From positions 1,364,001 through 1,428,000 of the forward strand of contig JAHDVF020000864.1 of the NCBI GenBank assembly GCA_022606425.2: a DNA stretch of 64,000 bases, given 5' to 3'. Below are positions 33,806-45,011 of the stretch, in pieces (positions within the stretch are counted from its first letter, which is position 1; each line of letters starts with the position of its first letter). Both the position numbers and the translations under genes were made by a program. The DNA comes from Lepidostoma basale. Its lineage: Eukaryota; Arthropoda; Insecta; Trichoptera; Lepidostomatidae. The notes below the pieces were generated by a model, which was not told the origin of the DNA, did not search any database, and saw nothing but the letters and a program-made list of their open reading frames with translations.

Positions 33806-34706
33806 AAATGATTATTTATTCAAAAAATAAAAATATTGCACATATATGATATTATTTTGTTGCTCGAAAAAATGTAAATAAAATTCGTAGGAATTATTAT
33901 ATTTAGGTTAGAAATAATTTAATTTCTTGACTGTTCTGGACAGAAATTTTTCGTTTTGAGCCAGGTAATACAGGTCTCCATTCATGCGGTATAAAAAATA
34001 AATGGAATAAAAAAAATCTTCACGTATCTTACAAAAAAGAAATGTTATTATTTTTGGTATATAAAGCAATTTCGAAAACAAATTTCGAAAAATAGAGAAA
34101 AAGTTTTTTATAATATAATCTATTTAGAAGCTTAATATTTTCTTGAATGTTGTTTGTATGGAACCTTCCAACTTCCAAACCTGTGTCACGTTGATGAAGG
34201 TTTTACGTTTCAATTTGCGTAGAAAAAAGTACTACTTAATGTTAGCGTTGAATTAATACGGGATAGAAAAATGCCGGATGTTGTCAGGGCATTCTTGATA
34301 GCGGTCCTGCATTTTCTCTTTCGTTGTACCAACCTTCCAGTCACGGTCAAAGAGTTGCCTGGACGCTAGGGAGATAAAAGAGGAGGGTTGAAGCTTTCAT
34401 ATGATCCTGAAAGCTTTCACGCTTCCCGGTCTTATGTAATTTTAAACTGTTCAGACCGTCTGAAAGAAAAATACAGAACAGTAGATGGAATATTTTTTTT
34501 GTTAAGCATAGGGGTTGAATTATGTCACGGACAAGGTTCATGTATAATATAAACGTTAACTTATATGAACAGGGTTTTCCAAGGTTAATCAGTTATAGTA
34601 CACCCTCTTAGTTAATAAGTTTACCTTGCAAACTTTTTGCAAAGCAAACAAATAAAATATTTTGATTTCTCTACAAACAGATAATGAATTTTATTTTAAT
34701 TCTAAA
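33806..34706. other. no recognised feature
   Basis: Nothing assigned. Confidence 0.4.
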
Positions 34707-34711
34707 GCCTA

Positions 34712-35003
34712 GGTTCTCAAAGTGGACTTATAACGCCCCTGGGCGTTTGTGACTTTCAGAGGGGCAGTAGAAGACCCAGAAAAAATAGAGGGCGTAGGCA
34801 GATAAAAAAATATAGTCTAAAACTAAAAAAAACGCGCTAATCACGTAGGTACTATATCGTTTTTAGACACAAAATATTTAATAATATTTCAAAATTCAAC
34901 CACGTGTTTTTAAATATTTTTAATAACTTTTATGGGAAAGGGGCGTTGAATGTTTATTTTTCTTGTAAAGGGGGCGGTGGCCCAGAAAAGATTGGAAACG
35001 TAT
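34712..35003. mobile_element. hAT-like non-autonomous element
   Basis: The left end TAGGTTCTCAAAGTGGAC and right end CCAGAAAAGATTGGAAAC have the hAT look. Right-end sequence matches the terminus of the larger element at 43719-45003. No ORF. Confidence 0.55.
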
Positions 35004-35273
35004 ATGTATTATATCTATTCTTACTCGCATAATAACATAACTACATATTAGCATATGTTATTATATTATGATTATCAACGAATTAAATGGTACTCAAAAA
35101 TATGTTTCCTTAGATACTACCTAACCTTAAATAGCTTACCATTGCGGTGATTTTCTGGGTAGTTATGCAAATATTTCGATTATAGTTTTTTCTGACTTAG
35201 TTTTTGTAGTCGAAGTTATTTAACTAATTTAATTACAATATTTTTTTTTCACATTTGTTCTTTTATTCATTCT

Positions 35274-35740
35274 ATTGGGTGTTTCGGAAAGTTCGTTTTT
35301 TTTTGTATGAAATAAAACACATCAATCAAAACACTGTCCATCGTTAGCCACTACCTTTTCCATAAATGAATCCATCGTCGAAAAAACGCCTCATCTTTTG
35401 AGGTAATCCAGGCATCGACCCAATTCTTGACATCTGCATATGAATAGAAGTGCCGCTCTTCTAAAGAATGCGTTATGTATCTAAACAAGTGGTGGTCCGA
35501 TGGTGCCACGATTAGTGAATAAGGTGGGTGCGGTAGTATCTCCCAACTAATTGTATGTATTTTTTGATCGCGTTTGCGATGTGAGGTCGAGCGTTGTCGT
35601 GTTGAAGAATCAGCTTGCTGTGCCTGTTGCACCATTCCGGTCGTTTTTCAGCCAGTGTCTGCTTGAACCGCATTAGTTACGGTCGGTAGACTTTCCTCAA
35701 AACCGTTTCACCCGGTTTGAAGAGTTCATAATATAGATAT
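35274..35740 (-). mobile_element. Mos1-like mariner remnant, 3' part
   Basis: Minus-strand frames encode WEILPHPPYSLIVAPSDHHL, EERHFYSYADVKNWVDAWIT and SKDEAFFRRWIHLW, the C-terminal region of mauritiana-type mariners. Upstream the frames shift (NRHSKL-ILQHDNA-like in another frame). The end GGTGTTTCGGAAAGTTCG at 35277 fits a mariner TIR. Dead copy. Confidence 0.8.
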
Positions 35741-35974
35741 ATCTAAATCTAATGATCCTTTAACATTAAGATAAAACATTTTCAAATTTATTTCTACCCC
35801 AAGGAAGAGCGTCTGTGACCTGAAACATCTTTGTGAAAATTGCTCAAAGTATTGAGAAAATTAGATGAAAATGAAGATTTGATTTTTCCACTAACTCACT
35901 TGTCGGAGAAATTTTATTTTAGACATATTCATTCGAGTATTATTCATATTTTGGAAATGCTATATTTCACACAT

Positions 35975-36313
35975 TGAGACGAAGAAATCGACGTGCGGGC
36001 ATGGCACCATGTATGAACGTAGAGATATTTCTGTTAATAAGCTTAACATTTAAATTTTAAATGGTTTGGACACATGGAAATAATGAATGAAGAAATAATG
36101 GCGTAGAAAGTATATGTTAACGACATAAACGAAACTAGAAATAGAGAAATACAAAGGAAAACGTGGCATGATAAAATTAATCGAATATTAAATACAGGTC
36201 ACCTCAGGTGTCTGAGAAAGTGAGATAAGTATGTCCGGAAAGAAGAGTGTGGCAATCTATTTTTTCTGCCTACCCCTTCAGAGAGACAACATGGTGGTTA
36301 GTTAGTTAGTTAT
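35975..36313 (+). mobile_element. LINE-A, rearranged
   Basis: A fragment of the RRAGMAPCMNVE segment (35977-36030) precedes the usual order, and the main part, 36061-36313, runs from MVWTHGNNE-like to the terminus and TTAG tail. Two insertions side by side, or an internal duplication. Confidence 0.65.
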
Positions 36314-36514
36314 ATAGTATATACACGTATTTTCACATAAGTGTCAGTATAAGAATATCTTATATTATATACGACCATCTAAGTTTTTGTAGATACTAAT
36401 AAATAATAAATTTGATCAGCGAATTTAAAAACGACTGTTCTGTTAAAATATCTTATTCTTTTCAGCTAATTTTACTCCATTGCTAGATATACTATAGGCC
36501 TTTTCTTAACTCTG

Positions 36515-37090
36515 CCAATATTTTCTTCTTCTTCTACCTCGGCCTATTCCCGTGCACTCCTGAACAAAGGCCTCCTCCATTCGTTTCCATGTCACTCTGT
36601 CCTGTGAAGACTGCATCCAAGTTATTCCAACGTGTCTGTTCAGATCATCCTTCCACCCTAGTTGCGGTCGCCATGCACTTCTCTTTGCCGTCCACGGTCT
36701 CCAAGTCAGCAGTCTTCTTGTCCACTTTTCATCTGAGCTTCTGGCTACGTGACCTGCCCATTGCCGTTTTAGAGTCGCCACCCGGTGGATGATGTCAGTG
36801 ACCTTTGTTTTTTCTCTCACCGAATCGTTTCTGACTCTGTCTCTTAGGCTTATTCCTAACATGGCTCTTTTTATGGCTCTTTGGGTCACTCGTAGTTTCT
36901 CGGCACTTTGTTTGGACAATGTTACAGTTTCAAGACCATAAGTACCAACTAGCAGAACGCAGGCTTCATAGACTTCGTTTCAGGTTGATCGGTATTTTAT
37001 GGTTTTTAAGGATGTAACCCATGTTTCCGAAAGCTGACCAGCTTAGTCCAATTCTTCTCTTGAGCTCTGCGGTTTGGTTTTTCGTCCCAA
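36515..37090 (-). mobile_element. LINE-B (RTE-type) 3' end
   Basis: The 137-codon minus frame has AIKRAMLGISLRDRVRND, REKTKVTDIIHRVATLKRQW, AGHVARSSDEKW and VTWKRMEEAFVQECTGIGRG. Upstream in other frames TAELKRRIGLSWSAFGN precedes it. Tail GAAGAAGAAGAAAAT. The order matches the 2260 copy but extends further 5'. 5' truncated. Confidence 0.85.
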
Positions 37091-37102
37091 TAGAATACCC
37101 CT

Positions 37103-38257
37103 TATTAATAAATGAATTCTATAGCGATGCAGTCATACCCTACAGCTTTTCCACTTTTCATTGCTTTCACAGATCTTTCAATCTCATTCATACTTATTTT
37201 TTCTGTATTGTCATTTATAAATCTCGTATCATTTGTCAATCGCGTTTACACCAGTTCTAATGCTTTCATCAACACTTGTATCACCACCATACATTTCTTT
37301 AAAATACTCCATCCATCTCACTTGTACGATCTTACTTTCCGTTAACATTCTTCCCTCACTATCCAAAATTGCTTTCACACATCCGCTTTCAGGAGGATTT
37401 CGGGCTTTCTTCACTTCCTTCCAAAACATTTTAATATTGTCCCCGAAACTGCAAGCCCTGGTGTCTAGTATGTATGAGGTATGCAAGCGATACGATTTGA
37501 TGATGAATGTGAATAAGTCTAAGGTAATGATTTTCGAAAAAGAAGGAAGCATGACAGTCTGCAACATTAGTGTAAACGGTGAAAATCCGGAACAAGTGGA
37601 TGAATTTGTTTATTTAGGATGTATGTTTACAAAGGATGGGAGGGTGGAGAAGGATATTGAAAGAAGGGTTGGGGCAGGCAACAGAATAAATGGTGCACTT
37701 AAAGTTGTCATCGCAAACAAAGCCTATCCAAAAAAGCTAAGATGGCAGTGCACAATGGTGTTCTTGTGCCGACCCTTATGTATGGAAGTGAAGCATGGAA
37801 CTGGCAAAAGAAGGATGAAAGTAGAATAAATGCAGTAGAAATGAGATCTCTAAGACAAATGTGTGGCAAATCTGTTTATGATAGAGTGACAAATGCAAGT
37901 ATAAAAAGTGAATGTGGTGCGAATGAAAGTGTTATGAACAAAATAAGGAAAGGGTCATTAAGATGGTTTGGACACATGGAAAGAATGAGTGAAGACAGAA
38001 TGGTAAAGAAGGTACCTATATGTAAACGGCGTGAACGGAGCTAGAAATAGAGGAAGGCCGAGAAAAACGTGGCACGATCAAATCAATCAAATATTGAATG
38101 TCGGTCACGTGAGGAGTCGGAAAAAATCGACGTGCGTGCATGACAAGATGTATGAATGTAGAGGAAGCGAGAGACGTATGTCAGGACAGAACAGTGTGGC
38201 GTTCCATTCTTTCTGCCTACCCCTCCGGGGAGACGGCGTGATGGTAAGTTAGTTAGT
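37103..38257 (+). mobile_element. LINE-A, longest copy, with inverted 5' segment
   Basis: 37440-38257 is in sense orientation and encodes YDLMMNVNKSKVMIFEKE, VDEFVYLGCMFTKDGRVEKD, then in shifted frames GVLVPTLMYGSEAWNWQKK and the C-terminal block to the TTAG tail. 37103-37437 is antisense and encodes DNIKMFWKEVKKARNPP, VRWMEYFKEMYGGDTSVDES and KSGKAVGYD-like, which belong upstream of the RT core. The RT catalytic part between them is missing. The 198-codon ORF at 37233-37829 spans the junction and is a chance fusion. Confidence 0.85.
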
Positions 38258-38274
38258 AATAAATGAATATCTAT

Positions 38275-38425
38275 TAAACTTATCTGACTGCGTCTGATCA
38301 ACCGATAATCCGCTGTCCTCGCTGTATGGCCGACTCCATTCCACTTCATCGAAGCTATTTTATATTACACGCTACATCGCCAACTTTGGTCTTTTCTCTG
38401 ATCGTTCAATTCGTTGCATATGTGC
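38275..38425 (-). mobile_element. LINE-B fragment
   Basis: Minus strand: REKTKVGDV-like, then MKWNGVGHTARTADYRLIRR, matching the LKWQWAGHIARRTD block. Abuts the 3' tail of the LINE-A copy. Confidence 0.55.
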
Positions 38426-38805
38426 AGTACAGTATGTATTTTAGAAATAGAAAAATAAAATCAAAATTTAGTTTTATTTAAAATATTTTCAATTCGCCCT
38501 TTAAATAACATGTCATTTCAAAATACAATAAATATTTTAAGTTTCCGGTTAAATGGGACAAGTAATTTTTTTTTTTGATATGTTTCATGTTTCAATTTCT
38601 ACTCGGTCCTTCTCTGCATTTTTTAACCTAAAATTCTTTCTTAAATTCGTATATGCACAAAATTTAACCATTAAATCAGTGCACAGAACAGATAGACGGA
38701 TCGAGTAAGTACCGAAACATGTTTCCGATTAAAAAAATAATCTACAATAAGTATATACTCGTATACTGGTTATAATGTTTAAAATAACTAATGTCAAAAA
38801 TAGTG
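38426..38805. other. no recognised feature
   Basis: Nothing assigned. Confidence 0.4.
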
Positions 38806-38809
38806 TTTA

Positions 38810-38935
38810 AAGGAACCCATATCACAAATAGTCAGGCAAATAACTCATGCCATAAATAGTGGGATATCAGTAATGAGAGTCCTCTCACGATACTCCCATA
38901 TTAAATCGTATAAATAAAAAAATAAAAAAAGGTAT
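38810..38935 (-). repeat. copy of the 12651 MITE core
   Basis: AATGAGAGTCCTCTCACGAT and the flanking TTAAATCGTATAAATAAA are the inverse of 12765-12835. The TIRs are not present. Confidence 0.6.
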
Positions 38936-39450
38936 GATATACAAATAAAAGTGTGTTACTATTTATTCAAATGTGAATCCACAACATAAAGTTATGGCGA
39001 ATTTGAAAAAAAACTCATTTTTATACAATGTACGTCCCAATTTATTTAATCTAAAATGAGAATTGATCTGGAATTACATAAATTCTTTCAGCTTTTCCGC
39101 GTTTGGCTTAACGAGAAGAAAATCACAGGAAACTAATTAGAGAATAATACGATACTGCTGACAAAAGTTAATATTGAATGGCATAATATAGTAACGTACA
39201 CGGAAGGTACATGGAATGAATACACAATAATAATGTCATAGAATGTGCGATACGTATGTGTAGATGAACTTTTACTGGTGTTAGAAAATTGGACCATAGA
39301 TCAATATACAGTTTATTTTTAGTAGATAGAGTCTATTTTTAGGTCTACATTTTTCATTTCTTATGGTTCAATTGCTGTCGAATAACATACGAAAAATCAA
39401 AATTAATAATGTGAATAACTCAACGTATAAATGTATGTATGGTATACGAG
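38936..39450. other. no recognised feature
   Basis: Nothing assigned. Confidence 0.4.
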
Positions 39451-39451
39451 G

Positions 39452-39965
39452 TTTGTTAAAAAAATGTGACTTTTAAAATGTCGCGGGCTACGTACATTCG
39501 ATTTCGGAAAGTTTTTTTTTGTAATGTTGGTATGTCCCCAACATATGTTGACATTATCGGCCATTGTGCATTTTCAGTTTATTTTTGACAGATATAAAGG
39601 TTAGACGTGTATTGGAGTGCTTGCCAACTTTTTGCTATCTGTATAAAAATTTTTGTGAAAAATAAAATTAAGTGCTCTAGTACTCTAATGTTGACTGGAA
39701 TTTGGCGAGTCTACTGTGAGCAAAAAAATATTGTACAGGCTCTTCACAGAAAACCGAGAAGATGTTAATGACGATGCTCGCCCTGGATGCCTCAGGACGT
39801 CAACAACTGATGATAATGTTGAAACAGTGAAGAAATTGTTATGGAGAATCGTCAAATACTATTAGAGACGTTTCTGAGGATGTCAGCATAACGTTTGGCT
39901 CGTTTTGGCCATGAAATATGTGGCAGCGAAGTTGGTTACGAAATTCCAAAATTTTGAATTGAATT
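39452..39965 (+). mobile_element. mariner-type remnant, 5' half
   Basis: The terminus CGAGGTTTGTTAAAAAAATG is followed by the transposase N-terminus in broken frames: NREDVNDDARPGCLRTSTTD and DNVETVKK near 39740-39835, then KFVPKL-like words. HTH linker text of this kind is found in insect mariners. The catalytic half and right TIR are gone. Confidence 0.7.
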
Positions 39966-39994
39966 AAACTGCTAATTATTAGATAAGTGGAAAA

Positions 39995-40135
39995 TCTTCT
40001 TCTTCTTTGTGTAGGTTTTTTTGGCGATTCCCAGCTGTCGATCAGTTTTTTTGGTGTTTTCCCGGGGGTCGTCTACCTTGGAGTTGGCCGTGCAACACAA
40101 TGAGAGGGCATTTAGATGGTTCCATCCTTCTCACG
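39995..40135 (-). mobile_element. LINE-E-like 3' scrap
   Basis: Minus strand: HVRRMEPSKCPLIVLHGQLQ, then GRRPPGK. Tail AAGAAGAAGATT. Confidence 0.5.
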
Positions 40136-40316
40136 TGTGCATGCAAATATTTTCTTCTTTGTCTCCCTTACCTAATAACATATATTCGACCTTAGAGTAA
40201 GAATTTAAATTTAGAAAATGAATCGCCGATATGTAAAAAAATCTGTTATTTTCTTTATAAAAACTCTCATATTGCTCATTCTCAAATACCTCCTTTTTCT
40301 TCTTTGATGTTGCCTT

Positions 40317-40690
40317 CTTCCTTCTGTGAGGTGGATTCACATCTGTCCTTCAATCTTTTAGGAGGCCTTACACGTGGACAAGTCCCGTGAGGCTTATTAT
40401 GTATTATAGTTCAATAAAGGGGAGTCTGGTGGTGTCCATTTTGGATATGACCGTACCAGTCGCCCTTCCATTATCTACTCCATCTTATAATAGCCTCAGC
40501 CTCACACGTCTCTCTGATTCTGGTGTATTACCTGCTATTATTTTCAGTCTCTTCATCTCTAAGGTTCTCTAAATTTGTTTGGTCTTGACTGTGCCTGTTC
40601 TTGCTTCAACGCCCTATAGTGTGTTATTATTGGTCTTACACATGCTTTATAAATTCTCATCTTACTCTCAAATGTCAAAAAACATGTTTA
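40317..40690 (-). mobile_element. LINE-E 3' end
   Basis: Minus strand: ESKMRIYKACVRPI, then in other frames MDTTRLP-like text and LPHRRSN-like text shared with 31485-31672. Heavily damaged. Confidence 0.55.
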
Positions 40691-41875
40691 ATTATTTTTT
40701 CACAATTAGTATTTCAAGAGACGTTCTTTGAAATGGAAAGTTATAAATACCTAAAATAAGCTTATTTACTGTTTACATTATACAACAAACATGTTTACGG
40801 CGAGAGGTAATAAATTAAATATTAGAATAAAAAAAACATTCACAATATTTCACTGCCGGTAAACCTTTATTGTCAGAAGTGGACAGGTTCTCACAGGCGA
40901 TGTGTGGGTGTGATTTGTAACACATAAAAGCTTTAGAACCAACTATTGGGAGAAAAGCTTTCCTTTCAGCGAGAGTACGTTTGAATTGTGTAAACCAACA
41001 ATGTACTAGGCGGTGGAAATGTAAATTTTTGGACATATTCGTATAACAACATCCTTGAACATCGTATGTTGGCTTTGTTGCCTTGCTCGATGTTAGCACG
41101 CAGAAAAGGGATTTTACTAGATAGATAATTTATTACTTCAGCATCTAAATAAGGTTGCTAGTATAGTTATGGTTGTAAGGAAGTAACGACATCAATTGTA
41201 AACGTATTCATTACCTTTGTTTTGTTGGTACACAAACAATGCATCTAATAAGTAAAAAAAAACGTATTTTATATCAGGTTAGATACTTAAATTAGCACAC
41301 CAAGTTCTTAATACTGGCAGTGCAATGGTTATGTACCACCATTCAGTGTAAACAACTTTTGGATAAAACAAGATATTAGCATAAGTTTAAAAATACATGA
41401 ATGAATCAGTTAAAATAAGATAAAATAGCAGAAGATTAATAAGGAATGTTCAAATCAGATAAAACAAAACGAACGCATAACACAAATCAAGTGAAATAAA
41501 GCAAAAGCACGTGATAAAGAAGAGAAAATAGTAAACAAAGTAGGAGCACAAGCCAAAACAAAATAGCGTAAACACGTTGAACCTTGCTTCTTATTTAAAG
41601 CTATTTTGAAACGGAAATTTCTAAATATCTCGCTATAACAAAGTATGTAAGGTAATGTTTTTATAATAAAAGTGGCAAGTTGTTTTTGAATGTACATGTT
41701 TAAACCTAAAAATATTTTATCTTACGCATGAAAATTTAGATCCTGAAAATATGTGTGTTACCGATTCTCGCTTGAGTGAATGTTGATTAAAATGTTATAT
41801 TGTTTGAATATTCACGGCGGTGGCTTATCCTCAAACTCTTCCCTTTTGGTATATTCATGTGTTCATAATAACCAT
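40691..41875. other. no recognised feature
   Basis: Several 80-94-codon open frames but none with a recognisable motif. Unassigned. Confidence 0.4.
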
Positions 41876-41876
41876 A

Positions 41877-41945
41877 TATATTTTATAAGGATTAATTGTA
41901 TCTCAATAGAGACGAAGATGTAAATTGTTTTCTGGGATATTGTTT
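41877..41945 (+). repeat. Z family fragment
   Basis: TTTTATAAGGATTAATTGTA and ATCTCAATAGAGACGAAGAT match the 25789 arm, then stop. Confidence 0.6.
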
Positions 41946-41989
41946 TATTTTTGAGTTATTAAATTGATACATAAATTATAGTTTACCAA

Positions 41990-42868
41990 AACTAACTAAC
42001 CATCACGCTGTCTCTCGAAGGCAAAAAGAATAAACTGCCACACTTTAACCGATGCGGCACTCCATCCTTCTCTTTTCGTCCCCGCGGGAGACGCGGTGTG
42101 ATGCGTTGCGAACCTCATTGCCACCAATAGGTATCCCCCGCGCACACTTCGATCGTTCAACGTTCACAAAATAAATCTAAAATAAATAATATAAAATACA
42201 ATGATATTAAATAAAATAATGGTGTTCTTCTACCGACCCTTATGTATGGAAGCGAAGCATGGAACTGGCAAAAGAAGGATGAAAGTAGAATAAACGCAGT
42301 AGAAATGAGATCTCTTAGACGAATGTGTGGATACTTTGTGTATGATAGAGTGTCGAATGAAAATATAAAAAGTGAATGCGGTGCGAATGATGGTGTTATG
42401 AACAAAATAATGAAAGGATCATTAATATGGTTTGGACGTGAAGAATGAGTGAAGAAAGAATGGTAAAAAATTATACGTTAACGATGTTTATGGAACCAGA
42501 AATAGAGGAAGACCGTGGAAAACGTGACACGATCAAATAAATCAAATATTGAATATCGGTCATGTGAGGAGTCAGAGAAATCAAATCGACGCGCGTGCAT
42601 GACACGATGTATGAATGTTGAGGAAGCGAGAGAAATATGTCAGGAAAGAAAAGTGTGCAGTCCATTCTTTCTGCCTACCCCTTCGGGGAGACGGCATGAT
42701 GGTCAGTTAGTTTTAAAAAAAAACATAATAAAAATAATATTACACATAATGTTCTTTTAGATAGTGCACATGTTGTAGGCTGAAAGAACCTCACTTTTGT
42801 GTTTATTTAATTTATATTCCGCGTATCCAATGTTTCTTTAAATAACTGTTATTAGGCACTTAAAACAA
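41990..42868 (-). mobile_element. SINE-H, interrupted by LINE-A
   Basis: 41990-42218 and 42714-42868 together align with 26143-26517 in the same orientation. The LINE-A-like terminus and tail are at 41990-42055, and the 5' end is at about 42866. Confidence 0.75.
42219..42713 (+). mobile_element. LINE-A inside SINE-H
   Basis: Starts at the VLLPTLMYGSEAWNWQKKDE segment, keeps the frame to KIMKGSLIWFG, then loses it. It ends GCATGATGGTCAGTTAGTT. The uninterrupted SINE at 26143 gives the empty site. Confidence 0.8.
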
Positions 42869-43320
42869 TAAAACTCTAGCAAGAACTTCAAAGTATTATC
42901 AAATTTTGAAATTTGAATCTAATTTAATATAATTTATTACTCCACGTATCCACCGTTTTTTATAATAAGCACCTGAAACAATTCAATACCAGCTAGAAAT
43001 TTGAAATATTATCGAAGAAAATATTCAAATTGTCATTAGAACAAATGAAAAAATAATTTTAACACCTATCAAAATTCTTTACATAAATGAAAAAGCTTAT
43101 ATAATTTTGGCATCAAAACAGTACAAACGTATTAAGTTGTCACAATTAACTTATATAAAGTGCGGCAACAATCAAATTGATCAAAATAATTCACTAGATA
43201 ACTCAAAATTTACGGGAGAACTACATGAACCAAACCAAAATTTCAAAATCAGAATACCAAATATTTACATAAATTATAAAAAAAGTAAAACGAAAACCTA
43301 AGAATATTTACTTCTTCTTC
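42869..43320. other. degenerate direct repeat, otherwise unassigned
   Basis: 42820-42900 and 42930-43015 share ordered words (CGTATCCA, AGGCAC/AGCACC, AAAACAAT/AAACAATT, TATTATC), suggesting an old tandem duplication of SINE-H flank. Confidence 0.4.
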
Positions 43321-43325
43321 TTCAC

Positions 43326-43326
<1 letters not shown>

Positions 43327-43405
<79 letters not shown>
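43327..43405. repeat. (AAT)n microsatellite
   Basis: About 26 uninterrupted AAT units. Confidence 0.95.
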
Positions 43406-43406
<1 letters not shown>

Positions 43407-43718
43407 TAATCACCCCAAGGGCACATAAATTCTAAATATACATTCATTAATACTTTACTTGCTTTCGATTAACGGTCGCCATTCAAGAACCGTTAATTCA
43501 CCAGACATCAGTTCTCGGATTAAACGTCAAATACACGAGTACTTTTGTTACAAAATTCTTTAGTTTTTGATCAAAAATAAATCTTAATTCCAATGCATGT
43601 GACATTCCATGGTCTTATTAAACAAAAATAAAGAATTTCGTAAAATATTCTACAACCATTATATATGAATGGTGAATACATAGTGCGTTCCTTGGGATAT
43701 TACTATTAATATCTTAAA
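43406..43718. other. no recognised feature
   Basis: Nothing assigned. Confidence 0.4.
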
Positions 43719-44039
43719 CAAAGGTTCTCCCACTGGGGGGGCGGTAACGGCGTTACCGCCCCCCCAGTGGGAGCTGGAGCCTTCCATGGGGGCGGTAGTG
43801 GACCTAGAGGCAAATGGGGGGCATTGAGGCAGTCATTTGTGGCGGCCGTGGCGTACATCAATTAATATTATACACAAGAAATTAATAATATGATACCTCG
43901 AAATTACTATTTTTTGTGTGGAAGATTTAATCTTTCTATTATGTAATAAATAAAAAAATATCAACCTAAAATTTCATGTAAATAATCTTAATATTCGTAT
44001 AAATAAAAACACTTAATTGTTATACTACTAAGTTATTAT

Positions 44040-44230
44040 ACTGCCCTGATGAAGCATGGGTCCAAGGGAAACTAGTTGGAATCAATTATAATAACCATAC
44101 CGTGGTTAAATACATAGTTTTTATTTATTTATTTTATATTTTTAAAATGTCTAACCACAAAGTAAAATCCCTATGAAAATTTAAAAAAATGTCACAATGG
44201 AATTCAACAGCGTTAACGCCTTAAGTTTAT
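44040..44230. repeat. P4 dispersed repeat
   Basis: CTGATGAAGCATGGGTCCAA, then GGGAAACTAGTTGGAA, an AT-rich body, AATGTCTAACCACAAAG and an inverted GTTAACGCCTTAAG. The last two words also occur in P3, so P3 and P4 are related. Confidence 0.5.
44046..44077 (+). ncRNA. hammerhead-like motif, P4
   Basis: CTGATGA, A, imperfect stem (CATGG/CCAAG), GAAA, palindrome ACTAGT, then T. Confidence 0.35.
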
Positions 44231-44331
44231 CTAAAAATAGTTTTTTTACATATTATAAGGGAGAAGTTTTAAAAGTTGGTAAGCAAAGACGTTAATCAAG
44301 CATGTTTCGATAGAGTGATTAAAATATAAAC

Positions 44332-44850
44332 TAACTAACTAACTAACTAACCATCACGCCACTTCCCCGGAGGGGTAGGCAGAGAGGATGGATCGCCACA
44401 ATGCTCTGTCATGGCATACCTCTCAAGTTTCCTCTACATTCATACATCGTACCATGCACGCACGTCGATTATTCCGACTTCGAATGTGGCCGCCTTTTAG
44501 TTATTGATTAATTTGGTCATGCCATGTTTTCCTCGGTCGTCCTCGGCATCTTTTTCCACTCACGCTGTTTGTGTACAAATTTTTAACCATTCTACTCTCA
44601 TCCATTCGTTCCATATGTCCAAACTATCTCAGGGATCCTTTTTTAATTTTATCCATGATGCAGTCATTTGCCTTATATTTCTTTCTTATTTCGTCGTTTG
44701 GTATCATACAACGTTTTCCCGCACATCCTTCTTAGTGATCTCATTTCTACGGCGTTTAACCTGCTTTCATCCTTTTTTGCCAGCTCCAAGCTTTCCTTCC
44801 ATATATGAGGGTTGGCACTAGAACTCCATTGTGTACCGACATCTTTGGTT
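44332..44850 (-). mobile_element. LINE-A inside hAT-like T
   Basis: Six TTAG-type units at the tail. The antisense of the block from HNGVLVPTLIYGRKA to the terminus is present with frameshifts. Confidence 0.8.
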
Positions 44851-45011
44851 CTGTGGATATATAAACGTTTTAAAATAATAATAATAAAAATATTATGTGC
44901 AAAAATATGAAAATATTTGAGAAAATGGCAGGGGAGAGGGGGCGTTTAAATATATTTTTTCTTGTTAAGGGGACGATGGTCCAGAAAAGATTGGGAAACT
45001 ATGATCTATAG

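Larger units (their letters stand above)
43719..45003. mobile_element. hAT-like element T, with nested insertions
   Basis: The left end CAAAGGTTCTCCCACTGGGG and right end CCAGAAAAGATTGGGAAACT, followed by ATG, match the element at 34712 at their ends. GGCGGTAACG/CGTTACCGCC next to the left end is a perfect short palindrome. A P4 repeat and a LINE-A copy lie inside. No hAT transposase seen. Confidence 0.6.

Noticed and set aside
37233..37829. 198-codon ORF, the longest on the plus strand in its region
   Set aside because: The first part is antisense LINE-A and the second part sense LINE-A; it is a chance fusion across the inversion junction.
40815..41099. 94-codon minus ORF
   Set aside because: No domain or family resemblance; length is within chance for this window.
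43327..43405. CRISPR-like or functional array
   Set aside because: A pure trinucleotide microsatellite without spacers.
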